From Bacillus sp. sid0103 (GTDB taxonomy: Bacteria; Bacillota; Bacilli; Bacillales_B; DSM-18226), in NCBI RefSeq assembly GCF_019219025.1, contig NZ_JAHUWN010000019.1:65078-129077 (forward strand): a DNA stretch of 64,000 nucleotides. Reading direction: 5' to 3'. The notes under the pieces are model-generated. The model did no database searches and had not been told where the DNA came from. It was given only the letters and a program-made list of their open reading frames with translations. The position numbers and the translations under genes were made by a program. Below are positions 1 to 9,719 of this stretch, piece after piece (position 1 is the stretch's first letter; the number at the start of each line of letters is the position of its first letter).

Positions 1-2883
1 GTCAATGAAAATTATGCGGACAGGCTCAGTCTAAAACCGCTGGCACCGGCCTTCAAGGTGGAAACACTTCTGAACTGGTCGCCTGAAAACGACCCGGATG
101 CCGAAATAGACCGTGCCAGCATTCCGTTAAACAAAAATCGCTTTAAAGGTTCCCAGGTTAATCCGCTGGCAAATCCAAAAGCTGGCATCACCTCTGCTGC
201 GATTACGAACTGGAATCATGATGAGGCCAGCTCTGTCGGAGGCAATGATTTTAATGTTTATGCTTTCGACAACTGGCAATTACTAGATTCCTATATTTAC
301 TGGTCAGGAACCAATGAAGGAATTTTTGCGATTCCTACACCGGATATCGTCGATGCTGCCCACCGGAATGGGGTGCCTGTTTATGCTACGCTTGGTTTCC
401 CATGGGGCAAATCCGCTGAGGGAGTCGCCGAAATCGAAAAGTTCACACAGCAGAAACAAGATGGCAGTTTCCCAGTCGCTGACAAGATGATGGAGGTAGC
501 GGAATACTATGGTTTTGACGGCTATTTTTTCAATCAGGAAACGTCTGGTGTCAGCAAGGCCACTGCTGAACGCATGAATGAAATGATGCGCTATATAAAA
601 CGGAATTCCAACCTGAATGTCAGCTGGTATGACGCGCAGGACAATACGGGAGCCATCAACTATCAGGATTCCATCAACAGCAAAAATGACATGTATGTGA
701 AACCGGCAGAAGATGGGATATATGCCGTTGATGAGTTCTTTTTAAACTATAACTGGACAACCAGTAAGATTAACACCACAGTAGAAACGATGAGAAGCCA
801 TAACCGCAGCCCGTTTGATGCCTATGCGGGTTTTGAAATTCAACAGAATTCTTATAATACCAAAATTAATACCAATGCACTGCTCGATGAAAAGAAACAG
901 CCAAAAGTGTCGATTGCCCTTTATGCGCCAAACTCGACAATGGGATTAGCGGCTGATCCTGCTGACTTCCATGAAAAAGAAAAGAATTTATGGACAGGTC
1001 CGCAGGGTGATCCCACCCGTGCAGATGATTCGGCTGAGTGGAAAGGGATGGCGCGTTTTGTCACTGATGCATCTGTTATTCAATCTAAGCCGTTTACCAC
1101 TAACTTTAACAGCGGCCACGGAAAACAATATTTTGTGAACGGGAAAATCGCCAATGAACTTGAGTGGAATAACCGCTCTATCCAGGATATCATGCCGACT
1201 TGGCGCTGGTGGATCCGCAGTCAAGGCAGCAAAATCAAGGTAGCCTATGATTTTGATAAAGCCTTTAACGGAGGAAATTCCCTGAAATTTAGCGGTGCAC
1301 TCGAAGCGGGGTCTGTCAATAACACGATGCTGTACAGTTCAAAACTTCCGATTACGGACACAACAAAGGTCCGTGTTGTTTATCAAAACCAATCGGGAGC
1401 GGATGTGTCATTGGGTGTGGCCTATAGTGAAGACTATGCACAAAACAACATGAAATATTATCCGCTGCCTAAGTCGGGTGATGGCTGGCAGACAGCGGTT
1501 GTTGATCTTGGAAAGGATGCTGGGAAAACAGCCTATGCGCTAAGTCTGAAAGTCAACAACGCTGAAAAAATGGAAAACTACTCGATTCATTTAGGCGAGC
1601 TGTCCGTCTATGATGCCGCAGCAGCCGTGCTGACGAAACCTGCTGATGTGAAAATTATGGAAAAGATGCCGAAAACAGCCTTTGAGGCGGAAGCCCGCCT
1701 AAGCTGGTCCGAGCAGAAGAATGTCTTGCATTATGAGGTTTACCAGGAGAATGCTGATGGTGTGGAAACACTATTGGGCGTAACACCGAATAACTATTTC
1801 TATACACCAAATATTACGAGAACGATTGAAAATGCTTCGGCTGATAACATCACGAAACTGAAAGTGGTGCCGGTCAATCAGGATTATGTACGCGGTCAAG
1901 CCGCCACAGTTTCTTTTGACTGGGGCATGGGAACGGATGCAACCGAGATCGAGAAAAACCCTACTTCTCCGAATGTGGCGTTAAAGGCCAAAGTAACCTC
2001 TGTCTCCGCTGAAAATGCAGCAGAACCTGCCTCTAAAGCACTGGACGGAACTGCCCTCGCAAATAGTAAATGGTGCGCAACCAATTTGAAAACCGGTTAT
2101 ATGACCATTGATATTGGTGAGGAGAAAACAATCCGCCGCTGGCGTGTTGAACATGCTGAATATGGCGGGGAAGCCAATAACATGAACACCGTGGATTTTG
2201 AGCTGCTTTATAAAAATCAAAACGGCGAATGGATCAGCGCCAAACGGATTACAGATAATACGAAAGCTGTGACAGATGTGGTGTTAGATCAGCCTGTTAC
2301 GGCAAGGGAATTCAAACTGCAGATTTATAATAGCGGTACTTCCCCTTGGGGTGCGATCCGTATCTATGATTGGCAGATGTTTGAAAGTTCTGCCCTTCCG
2401 AGAACAGAAAATGTGATGATGCATTTTGTAAAGGCTGAAAATCATGCAGGGGCCCAAGATAAGGTAACCATTGAAAGAGTGAAAAAAGGTCAAACGGTTC
2501 GATTATATAAGTCCTTAGATGCAAAGAGTATTCTGGCAGAAAAGACGGCTGACCAAGACGGAACGATCACATTTGAACAGCTGGATTTCGGTTCTGAGTC
2601 TGGAAGAATCTATTACACTATCCAACAGGAAGATGAAAGAGAAAGCCTAAGGTTTAGTGCCGCTTACTTGAACGAAAAGGTAACGCAAGTCATTCGTCAA
2701 ATCAACGCTCTTCCTGACGTGGATCAATTGACGTTAGATGATAAGAATCGTGTCAATGACTGCAAAGTTGCCTACAACAAGCTTCATCCAACCTTACGAA
2801 AACAGGTAACAAATTATGACCGTCTGGTTCAGTTAATGGATCGGATGGAGGAATTAAAAAAGGATTTCAATAATGGAAATTAA
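1..2883 (+). CDS. GH85 endo-beta-N-acetylglucosaminidase, 5' end outside window
   Basis: The reading frame is open from base 1, so the start and any signal peptide lie upstream; 960 residues are visible. The N-terminal half is a GH85 catalytic domain. It has the VYATLGFPWG strand and a GYFFNQET motif in which Asn178 and Glu180 (counted from base 1) match the Asn/Glu pair of GH85 enzymes. These enzymes cleave between the two core GlcNAc residues of N-glycans. A fibronectin-III-like stretch (about 560-650), an F5/8-type C carbohydrate-binding domain (about 658-795) and a helical C-terminal segment (about 900-955) follow. No LPXTG anchor is seen. It precedes an intracellular-type mannosidase operon, so it probably releases the glycans used by the downstream genes. 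Secretion is inferred. Family call is firm. Confidence 0.9.
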   Translation, partial: VNENYADRLSLKPLAPAFKVETLLNWSPENDPDAEIDRASIPLNKNRFKGSQVNPLANPKAGITSAAITNWNHDEASSVGGNDFNVYAFDNWQLLDSYIYWSGTNEGIFAIPTPDIVDAAHRNGVPVYATLGFPWGKSAEGVAEIEKFTQQKQDGSFPVADKMMEVAEYYGFDGYFFNQETSGVSKATAERMNEMMRYIKRNSNLNVSWYDAQDNTGAINYQDSINSKNDMYVKPAEDGIYAVDEFFLNYNWTTSKINTTVETMRSHNRSPFDAYAGFEIQQNSYNTKINTNALLDEKKQPKVSIALYAPNSTMGLAADPADFHEKEKNLWTGPQGDPTRADDSAEWKGMARFVTDASVIQSKPFTTNFNSGHGKQYFVNGKIANELEWNNRSIQDIMPTWRWWIRSQGSKIKVAYDFDKAFNGGNSLKFSGALEAGSVNNTMLYSSKLPITDTTKVRVVYQNQSGADVSLGVAYSEDYAQNNMKYYPLPKSGDGWQTAVVDLGKDAGKTAYALSLKVNNAEKMENYSIHLGELSVYDAAAAVLTKPADVKIMEKMPKTAFEAEARLSWSEQKNVLHYEVYQENADGVETLLGVTPNNYFYTPNITRTIENASADNITKLKVVPVNQDYVRGQAATVSFDWGMGTDATEIEKNPTSPNVALKAKVTSVSAENAAEPASKALDGTALANSKWCATNLKTGYMTIDIGEEKTIRRWRVEHAEYGGEANNMNTVDFELLYKNQNGEWISAKRITDNTKAVTDVVLDQPVTAREFKLQIYNSGTSPWGAIRIYDWQMFESSALPRTENVMMHFVKAENHAGAQDKVTIERVKKGQTVRLYKSLDAKSILAEKTADQDGTITFEQLDFGSESGRIYYTIQQEDERESLRFSAAYLNEKVTQVIRQINALPDVDQLTLDDKNRVNDCKVAYNKLHPTLRKQVTNYDRLVQLMDRMEELKKDFNNGN

Positions 2884-2892
2884 ATAAGAGAA

Positions 2893-2940
2893 GGGGGCAG
2901 ACCTCATTGCATGAAAGCAATGAGGTTTGCCCCCTTTTTT
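2893..2940 (+). terminator. Rho-independent terminator of the GH85 gene
   Basis: A long GC-rich hairpin begins 10 bases after the GH85 stop codon. Its arms, starting GGGGGCAGACC and ending GGTTTGCCCCC, enclose a short loop and are followed by a T run. It separates the GH85 gene from the mannosidase operon. Confidence 0.9.
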
Positions 2941-3034
2941 ATGAACTATTTTAAGATACACTGTAAAATCCATAGGACTTACTAGTAATCTATTGCTCCA
3001 AAATCCTGGCTTGTTAAAATGAAGTCAAAGTAAA

Positions 3035-3048
3035 TGATAGCGTTTTCG
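3035..3048 (+). promoter_or_regulatory. Possible CcpA (cre) site before the mannosidase operon
   Basis: TGATAGCGTTTTCG differs at two positions from the cre pattern TGNAANCGNTNNCA. It lies about 35 bp before the first GH38 start codon. Carbon catabolite control would fit a glycan operon, but the match is only moderate. Confidence 0.3.
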
Positions 3049-3082
3049 TATCGCTGAAATAAAGGAAAGTGGGTAAGAATCT

Positions 3083-5782
3083 ATGAACAAAACTGCACAT
3101 ATTATCTCTCACTCCCATTGGGACAGGGAATGGTACTTGCCTTTTGAACAGCACCGTTACTACTTCATAAAGCTTATGAATGATTTAATAGACCAGTTCA
3201 AAAAAGAAGGAAATGCCTTTCAAGCGTTCCATCTTGATGGCCAGACTGTTCTTTTGGAAGACTATTTTGCCGTTCATCCGGAAAACCGGGAGATCGTTAA
3301 ACAATTAATCGAAGAGGAAAAGCTGCATATCGGACCGTGGTATGTGCTGCAGGATGCTTTTTTAACAAGCTCTGAAGCAAATGTCCGAAACCTGCAAATC
3401 GGTTTAAATGATGCCAAAGCTTATGGACATGTATCAAAAATTGGCTATTTTCCTGACACTTTCGGCATTTATGGGCAGGCGCCCCAGCTTTTAAAGCAAG
3501 CGGGGATTGATACGGCTGCCTTCGGAAGAGGCGTAAAACCGACCGGGTTTAATAACACGGTGTCAGATTCTCCTGATTATGAATCTCCTTATTCCGAGAT
3601 GATCTGGAAATCACCGGACGGCTCCCATGTATTGGGAATTCTTTTTGCCAATTGGTATTCTAACGGTAATGAAATCCCGGTGGACGAAGAGGAAGCGAAA
3701 AAATTCTGGGATATGAAGCTCCGGGATGCCGAAAAATATGCGTCCACCAATCAGTTATTGTTTATGAACGGATGTGACCACCAGCCGCTGCAAAAAACGA
3801 TTCCGCAGGCCATTGAAACCGCATCCCGTTTATATCCTGATTACACGTTTAAGCATTCAAGTTTTGATGAATATACGAAGGCTTTAAAAGAAGCTCTTCC
3901 AGAGAAACTGCAGGTCATTGAAGGAGAATTGCGCAATCAGCGGACCGATGGCTGGTCGACGCTAGTCAATACCGCATCCAGCCGGATTTATTTAAAGCAA
4001 TGGAACAACCACTGTCAATCTCTTTTGGAAAAGATTGCCGAACCGCTCGCTAGCATGGCCTTTTTAGCAGGCGGGACTTACCCAAGGGAATATCTCCGCT
4101 TCATGTGGAAATCATTGATGAAAAATCACCCTCATGACAGCATTTGCGGCTGCAGCGTGGATGAGGTGCACCGCGAAATGGTGACCCGCTTTGAAACGGT
4201 TTCGCAAATGGGAGAGGTTTTTGTTCAGGAGCATGCAGCGGAGCTTGTCCGTAAAATTGATACTTTTGGCGCACCGGAAGGCGGAATTCCTCTTGTTGTC
4301 TTGAATACAACGGGCTGGAACAAAGACGAAGTCGTCACGAAAACAGTCGATCTGGAAAAAGTCTATTTCTCCCAAATGCATTTTGAGCAAATTCCAATCT
4401 ATTTACAGGATAAAGACATGCCGTCCTACAAGCTGGTGGACCAAGCGGGCAATACCATCGAATGTCATCTGGAAAACCCGGTGGTTGAGTTTGGCTATGA
4501 TTTACCGGATGACAAATTCCGCCAGCCGTTTTTTGCCAAACGGGCCAAGCTGTCCTTCTTTGCAGAAAATATACCGGCATTCGGCTACAAGACATTCTAT
4601 CTTATTCCGCAGGAGAAGCCTGGCGGGCAGCTCCAAGAACACTCGGCCGACGGCGGTATGGAGATGGAAAATGAATATGTTCACATCCTGTTTCATGAGG
4701 ATGGCACCTATGATCTAACGAATAAAGCAACCGGCAAGACTTTCCATTGTCTCGGTATTTACGAGGACACAGGGGATGTCGGGAATGAATATATGTACAA
4801 GGAAGCAAAAGGACATGATCCGATTACGACAAAGGGTGTGCCGGCCGAATTTCGTTTCATTGAAAAAACACGGCTTCGAACCGAGCTTGAATTTACGCAC
4901 ACCTTAACCATCCCGGTTTCAGCGGACGATCGATTAGCGATCGAACGGAACCGCTTGATTTGGCATAAGGAAAGAGAAGCAGGCAGATCGTGCGAAACGA
5001 CGACCATCACACTGCGTACCGTTGCCACTCTTGAAAAAGGAATGAAGGGTCCAGCCTTCAAACTGACCATTAACAATCAAGCGACGGATCACCGCCTGCG
5101 TGTCCTTTTCCCAACAGGATTGAAAACGGAAACACACCAGGCAGACAGTATTTTTGAGATTGTGACACGCCCGAATACACCGGAAAAGGAATGGGAAAAT
5201 CCAAGCTTCTGTCATCATCAGCAGCGCTTCGCCAGTCTTGCGGATGACGAAGTAGGCTTAACCGTGGCCACGGATGGTCTTCAGGAATATGAAATCCTGC
5301 CGGCGGACGGAACGATTGCCCTCACCGTACTTCGCTCGGTTGCAGAGCTTGGCGACTGGGGCTACTTCCCGACACCGGAGGCTCAGTGCCTAGGGAATCA
5401 AACAGCCGAATGGCAAGTGCTCCCGCATGAAAAAGATGTGGTGGCGTCAAAAGCATTTGTGGAGGCTTATCAATATAAAGTTCCCCTTCAGGTTATTCAG
5501 ACAAGTGCCCATGAAGGAACCTTGCCAGCTGACCATCAGTTTGTGAAGTGGGAGTCCGAGGGCCTTGCGTGGGCATCCATGAAAGTGGCGGAGGAATGTG
5601 ACGACGTGATGATTCGCTGGTTTAATCCGGCGCTAACTAGTAAAAGTCTTAAGGCATCCATCCAGCCGGATTTTAGATCTTATAAGAGTACGATACTTGA
5701 AGAAAAAACCAAGGATTCCAGCGACCAGTATGAAGTGGCTGGCTATGAAATTATTACACTAGGTTTTCAACCAAAGCGATAG
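3083..5782 (+). CDS. GH38 alpha-mannosidase (first, 899 aa)
   Basis: Retaining metal-dependent alpha-mannosidase, probably cytoplasmic because no signal peptide is present. The N-terminal HSHWD motif supplies His10, His12 and Asp14 of the GH38 zinc site, and GYFPDTFGIYGQ carries the likely nucleophile Asp125. The length and the position directly before GH125 resemble the pneumococcal N-glycan locus, where a GH38 enzyme removes alpha-1,3-linked mannose, and the MngB-type subfamily. The C-terminal two thirds is the usual beta-rich GH38 region. An AAAGGAAAG ribosome binding site supports the start. The next gene begins 12 bp after the stop. It differs strongly from the second GH38 at 9720, suggesting different linkage preferences (inference). 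Confidence 0.93.
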   Translation: MNKTAHIISHSHWDREWYLPFEQHRYYFIKLMNDLIDQFKKEGNAFQAFHLDGQTVLLEDYFAVHPENREIVKQLIEEEKLHIGPWYVLQDAFLTSSEANVRNLQIGLNDAKAYGHVSKIGYFPDTFGIYGQAPQLLKQAGIDTAAFGRGVKPTGFNNTVSDSPDYESPYSEMIWKSPDGSHVLGILFANWYSNGNEIPVDEEEAKKFWDMKLRDAEKYASTNQLLFMNGCDHQPLQKTIPQAIETASRLYPDYTFKHSSFDEYTKALKEALPEKLQVIEGELRNQRTDGWSTLVNTASSRIYLKQWNNHCQSLLEKIAEPLASMAFLAGGTYPREYLRFMWKSLMKNHPHDSICGCSVDEVHREMVTRFETVSQMGEVFVQEHAAELVRKIDTFGAPEGGIPLVVLNTTGWNKDEVVTKTVDLEKVYFSQMHFEQIPIYLQDKDMPSYKLVDQAGNTIECHLENPVVEFGYDLPDDKFRQPFFAKRAKLSFFAENIPAFGYKTFYLIPQEKPGGQLQEHSADGGMEMENEYVHILFHEDGTYDLTNKATGKTFHCLGIYEDTGDVGNEYMYKEAKGHDPITTKGVPAEFRFIEKTRLRTELEFTHTLTIPVSADDRLAIERNRLIWHKEREAGRSCETTTITLRTVATLEKGMKGPAFKLTINNQATDHRLRVLFPTGLKTETHQADSIFEIVTRPNTPEKEWENPSFCHHQQRFASLADDEVGLTVATDGLQEYEILPADGTIALTVLRSVAELGDWGYFPTPEAQCLGNQTAEWQVLPHEKDVVASKAFVEAYQYKVPLQVIQTSAHEGTLPADHQFVKWESEGLAWASMKVAEECDDVMIRWFNPALTSKSLKASIQPDFRSYKSTILEEKTKDSSDQYEVAGYEIITLGFQPKR

Positions 5783-5793
5783 GAGAGGGAAAG

Positions 5794-7125
5794 ATGACAG
5801 CACTAATTCCAAAATCGATGCAAAAATTGATCCAACATGTGAAGGAATGTTTTCCTGGGGATGAAAAATTACACCAAATGTTTGAACAATGCTTTGTCAA
5901 TACGTATACCACGACGCTGAAAAAACTAGAAGACGGAAAAACATTTGTCGTAACCGGGGACATTCCGGCGATGTGGTTAAGAGACTCAGCAGCACAAGTT
6001 CGTCCCTATTTGCTTGCTGCAGAGGAGGATGAAGAACTGGCTGATTTACTCGAAGGGGTCATTCGCCAGCAATTCGCCTTTATCTTACATGATCCTTATG
6101 CCAATGCTTTTAATGAAACGGAAAATGGCAAGGGGCATCAGACCGATCTTACCAACATGACACCCCATATTTGGGAACGGAAATACGAAATTGACTCTTT
6201 ATGCTATCCGATCCAGCTTGCCTATCTGTTTTGGAAGTCAACCGGACGTACTTCCTATATAAAAGAAACGTTCCAAGAAGTGCTCGAGAAGATTATCCAT
6301 GTTTGGAGGACGGAGCAGGATCATGAAAACAAGTCTCCTTACCGGTTTGAGCGGGCCGATGTGCGCCAATCCGATACATTAATTCGAGAAGGAAAAGGCG
6401 GGCGTGTTGTTCCGACCGGAATGACCTGGAGCGCCTTCCGTCCAAGTGATGATGCTTGCACATACGGATACCTTGTCCCGGCGAATATGTTTGCCGTTGT
6501 CGTGTTGGGATATGCGGCTGAAATGTGTGATGAGGTGTTAACTGATTCTTCCTTAAAAGAAGAATGCTTAAAACTTCGTGACGAAATTAGGCAGGGGATT
6601 GAACAATATGCGAAATTGGACCACCCGATCTACGGTGAGATGTATGTCTATGAAACCGATGGGGAAGGCCGCGTCCATTTAATGGATGACGCCAATGTTC
6701 CAAGTTTGCTTGCGGCACCGTATTTAGGGTACATCCCATTTGATGATCCGACGTATGTAAATACACGAAGTTTCCTTTTAAGCAGGGATAATCCCTATTA
6801 TTACGAAGGGAAGTATGCCAATGGTATCGGCAGCCCGCATACGCCAGACCACTATATTTGGCATATTGCCCTTGCCATCCAAGGGATGACCGCGACAAAT
6901 GAAGAGGAAAAACAGCAAATCTTTGCTTATTTTAAAAACTCAGATGGCGGTACGAATTTTATGCATGAAGGCTTTAACGCCGATTGTCCTGAGGAATTTA
7001 CAAGGGACTGGTTCGCGTGGGCGAATACGATGTTTAGTGAATTCGTGCTAAGTTTATCAGGTAAAGCAGTGAACGGAAGTCCGCTTTATCATCAATTCAT
7101 GAAAAATTACAGCAATCAAGCTTAA
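5794..7125 (+). CDS. GH125 exo-alpha-1,6-mannosidase
   Basis: A 443-residue protein matching the full length of GH125 (formerly DUF1237). Recognisable blocks are IPAMWLRDSAAQVRPYL near residue 60, YEIDSLCYPIQLAY near 130, TGMTWSAFRPSDDAC near 210 and NGIGSPHTPDHYIWH near 345. GH125 enzymes are inverting exo-alpha-1,6-mannosidases acting on non-reducing mannose of N-glycans. No signal peptide is visible, so it should act on imported oligosaccharides. It follows the GH38 gene by 12 bp with its own GAGAGG site, so the two are probably co-transcribed and act on complementary linkages. Confidence 0.93.
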   Translation: MTALIPKSMQKLIQHVKECFPGDEKLHQMFEQCFVNTYTTTLKKLEDGKTFVVTGDIPAMWLRDSAAQVRPYLLAAEEDEELADLLEGVIRQQFAFILHDPYANAFNETENGKGHQTDLTNMTPHIWERKYEIDSLCYPIQLAYLFWKSTGRTSYIKETFQEVLEKIIHVWRTEQDHENKSPYRFERADVRQSDTLIREGKGGRVVPTGMTWSAFRPSDDACTYGYLVPANMFAVVVLGYAAEMCDEVLTDSSLKEECLKLRDEIRQGIEQYAKLDHPIYGEMYVYETDGEGRVHLMDDANVPSLLAAPYLGYIPFDDPTYVNTRSFLLSRDNPYYYEGKYANGIGSPHTPDHYIWHIALAIQGMTATNEEEKQQIFAYFKNSDGGTNFMHEGFNADCPEEFTRDWFAWANTMFSEFVLSLSGKAVNGSPLYHQFMKNYSNQA

Positions 7126-7164
7126 GTTTATTTTTGAGCAGGTTATTGGAAAGGGTGGTGCCGT

Positions 7165-7785
7165 ATGAAAAAAGTTCCATGGATGATCGTTGCTTGTGAA
7201 TGGATTTGGAGGGCAATCACAGCAAATTTATGCTGGATTGCCTTTACCGGCTTGGGGTTAGGGATTTTTGGCTTTTTCCCTGCATCTGTTGCCCTGTTTA
7301 CCCTTGTTCGTAAATGGCTGAGAAAAGATACAGATGTCCCTGTTTGGAAGACGTTTAAGCAAGTGTATTTCAAAGAATGGAAGCGAAGTAATGGAATAGG
7401 CCTTGTTTTTTACAGCATTGGCCTTTTTCTGTTTATCGATATCAGGATTACAGAGAGCTATATGTCAGGTGTTTTTGCTAGTTTTATTTCGATTATCCTA
7501 TACATCCTAGTGATTGTTTTAATAGTAGCTGTTGGCTATTTCTTTGCCGTCTATGCCCATTACGAGCTTTCCAGTAAGGAATATATCAAACAGTCCTTTC
7601 TCATCACCTTAACAGGTTTGCCTTCAACCATATGGATTGGCGCCGGTTTTTTTGTGATTGGCTACCTGATCCATCAGGTTCCTGGCCTCATCCCGTTTAT
7701 TTCTGCGGTGGCTCCTGCCTTTTGGATCATGAGGGTTTGTCTCAGCCGATTTTCCTTTTTAGAGAAAAGAGCACAGCAGTATTAA
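7165..7785 (+). CDS. DUF624 (YesL-like) membrane protein
   Basis: A 206-residue protein with four to five hydrophobic segments and the layout of the DUF624/YesL family. An early WRAITANLCWIAFTGLGLGIFGFFPASVAL region is followed by a short soluble loop and further membrane helices. Members often sit beside YesM/YesN regulators and LplB-type sugar importers in Bacillus, as here, but no biochemical role is established. It follows the GH125 gene by 39 bp with a GGTGGTG site. The next gene's start lies just after its stop, so it is within the glycosidase operon. Confidence 0.85.
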   Translation: MKKVPWMIVACEWIWRAITANLCWIAFTGLGLGIFGFFPASVALFTLVRKWLRKDTDVPVWKTFKQVYFKEWKRSNGIGLVFYSIGLFLFIDIRITESYMSGVFASFISIILYILVIVLIVAVGYFFAVYAHYELSSKEYIKQSFLITLTGLPSTIWIGAGFFVIGYLIHQVPGLIPFISAVAPAFWIMRVCLSRFSFLEKRAQQY

Positions 7786-7813
7786 CAATATGGAAAATAC
7801 AGGGGGAAAACAA

Positions 7814-9694
7814 GTGGAACTGTTCTTAAAGGGAGACACATCTTCAGTAGCAGCTGGTCTTGAGTTTGTTTCAAAACGATTAAATGTTCAACTTTCTACT
7901 GATGGTTATCCGATTCAAGTGAAACATCAGAAAGGGCCGTTAAGGGTTTTGAATAAAAGCGGACAAGGAGAAATTTCGTTTGAAAAGCCGGTTCACTTTT
8001 TCCGGGCGCTCGGATTGTGGCTGGAGAATTTTCAAAAAAGTAACGAATTCGATTTAACAGAGAATCCACAGTTTAACATGAGTGGTGTGATGCTGGATGC
8101 GTCGAGAAATGCGGTTCCCACCGTTGCTGAAGTAGAGAAGCTTCTCCAGCACATGGCGGTGATGGGATTAGACACCCTGATGCTCTATACGGAGGATACG
8201 TATGAGGTGAAGGAATATCCTTATTTTGGATATATGCGGGGAAGATATACGTTTGAGGAGTTAAAAGCCTGCGATGAATATGCAGGGAAGCTCGGAATTG
8301 AAATGATCCCTTGCATTCAAACATTGGGCCACTTACGGGAAGGCCTTAAATGGAATTATGCCTCCGGATTCAAAGACACAGATGATATCTTACTCGTGGA
8401 TGAGCCCAAAACGTATGAGTTTTTAGAGAGCTGTCTTAAAGCAGCCTCCGAGCCATTTCGGACCAAACGGATTCATATCGGCATGGACGAGACGTTTCAG
8501 CTTGGCTTAGGAAAATATTTAGAGAAGCATGGTTTTGAACACCATATTGATCTCATGAATCGACATCTGCAAAAGGTGGTCTCCATTACCAATAAGCTGG
8601 GTCTAAAACCGATGATTTGGAGCGATATGTATTTCCCATTGTTTGCCGAAAACAGCCCCTATAAGGATGAAAGCGGCAGCATCCGTCAAAATATTCTTGA
8701 CGGAATTCCGGATGTGGAGCTTGTTTATTGGAACTATTACCGGAAAGAACAAGAAGTGTATGAACGAGATTTTCAAAACCATAAGCTTCTCGGCTCCACG
8801 CCGATTTTTGCCGGCGGGGCTTGGACCTGGAATGGACTAGCGCCGAACTATGGCAAGGCGATTGCGACAACAGAAGCCGCACTGGCTGCCTGCAAAAAGG
8901 AAGGAATCGGGGAAATCTTTGTCACATTGTGGGGGGATAACGGGGCCGAAACGCCGTTTGCAACCGCTTATCCAATTTTACAATTATTTGCCGAGCACAC
9001 CTACCAGAAGGAAGTGTCCCTTGAAAAGGTGTCAGAGCGTTTTAAATTTTGCGGTGAGGGACATTTTGCTGATTTTATGAATTTGAAATTATTGGATGAA
9101 ACCCCTGGTGTTATGGAGGATAACATGAATACCTCGATGACGTCGAAAGTGCTGCTCTACCAAGATAGTTTAATAGGTTTATATGATGAGAATGTCCGCG
9201 GTCTTTCTTTAGGGGAGCATTATCAACAGCTGGCGCCGGTGTTTGATAAAGCCAGACGGGAGAATCCAGCATGGGAAGCCCTTTTTGGTCTATATGGACA
9301 ACTGGCTATGGTGCTGGCCGACAAAGCGGAAATCGGCATAAGGATCTTAGAGGCGTATCAGAACAACGATTATGTACAAATGAAATCCATTCTTATTACT
9401 TTGGATAAAATCCAAGCGAATGTTGATCTTTTAAGGCAAAAGCACCGAAGCATCTGGTTTGCAGCGTACAAGCCATTTGGCTGGGAAGTGATCGATATTC
9501 GTTACGGCGGTGTCATGACCCGGATTGATTCCGTCAAATACCGGATTCAGGAGTGGCTCGAGGGAAGAATTCCCCGGATTGAGGAATTGGAAGAAAAACG
9601 ATTGCTTCATGATGGGCCATGGGAAATTGTTGACGGGCTGGTAGGCGGCAATGTCTATCATCGGATCGTCACTGCAGGAAACTTTTCATTGTAA
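7814..9694 (+). CDS. GH20 beta-N-acetylhexosaminidase, GH20C type
   Basis: Exo-hexosaminidase removing terminal beta-linked GlcNAc or GalNAc. The protein has an N-terminal alpha/beta domain, then a GH20 barrel with the sequence MLYTEDTYEVKEYPYFGYMR and the catalytic pair Asp225-Glu226 in HIGMDETF. The overall pattern, about 626 residues without a signal peptide, matches the pneumococcal GH20C enzyme. I place the start at GTG 7814 because an AGGGGG ribosome binding site lies 7 bases upstream; an in-frame ATG at 7790 has no such site. It should act on imported glycans bearing GlcNAc antennae, so the locus may not be limited to high-mannose substrates (inference). Confidence 0.88.
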   Translation: MELFLKGDTSSVAAGLEFVSKRLNVQLSTDGYPIQVKHQKGPLRVLNKSGQGEISFEKPVHFFRALGLWLENFQKSNEFDLTENPQFNMSGVMLDASRNAVPTVAEVEKLLQHMAVMGLDTLMLYTEDTYEVKEYPYFGYMRGRYTFEELKACDEYAGKLGIEMIPCIQTLGHLREGLKWNYASGFKDTDDILLVDEPKTYEFLESCLKAASEPFRTKRIHIGMDETFQLGLGKYLEKHGFEHHIDLMNRHLQKVVSITNKLGLKPMIWSDMYFPLFAENSPYKDESGSIRQNILDGIPDVELVYWNYYRKEQEVYERDFQNHKLLGSTPIFAGGAWTWNGLAPNYGKAIATTEAALAACKKEGIGEIFVTLWGDNGAETPFATAYPILQLFAEHTYQKEVSLEKVSERFKFCGEGHFADFMNLKLLDETPGVMEDNMNTSMTSKVLLYQDSLIGLYDENVRGLSLGEHYQQLAPVFDKARRENPAWEALFGLYGQLAMVLADKAEIGIRILEAYQNNDYVQMKSILITLDKIQANVDLLRQKHRSIWFAAYKPFGWEVIDIRYGGVMTRIDSVKYRIQEWLEGRIPRIEELEEKRLLHDGPWEIVDGLVGGNVYHRIVTAGNFSL

Positions 9695-9719
9695 TAACTA
9701 GTCATGATGAGGTGAAAAC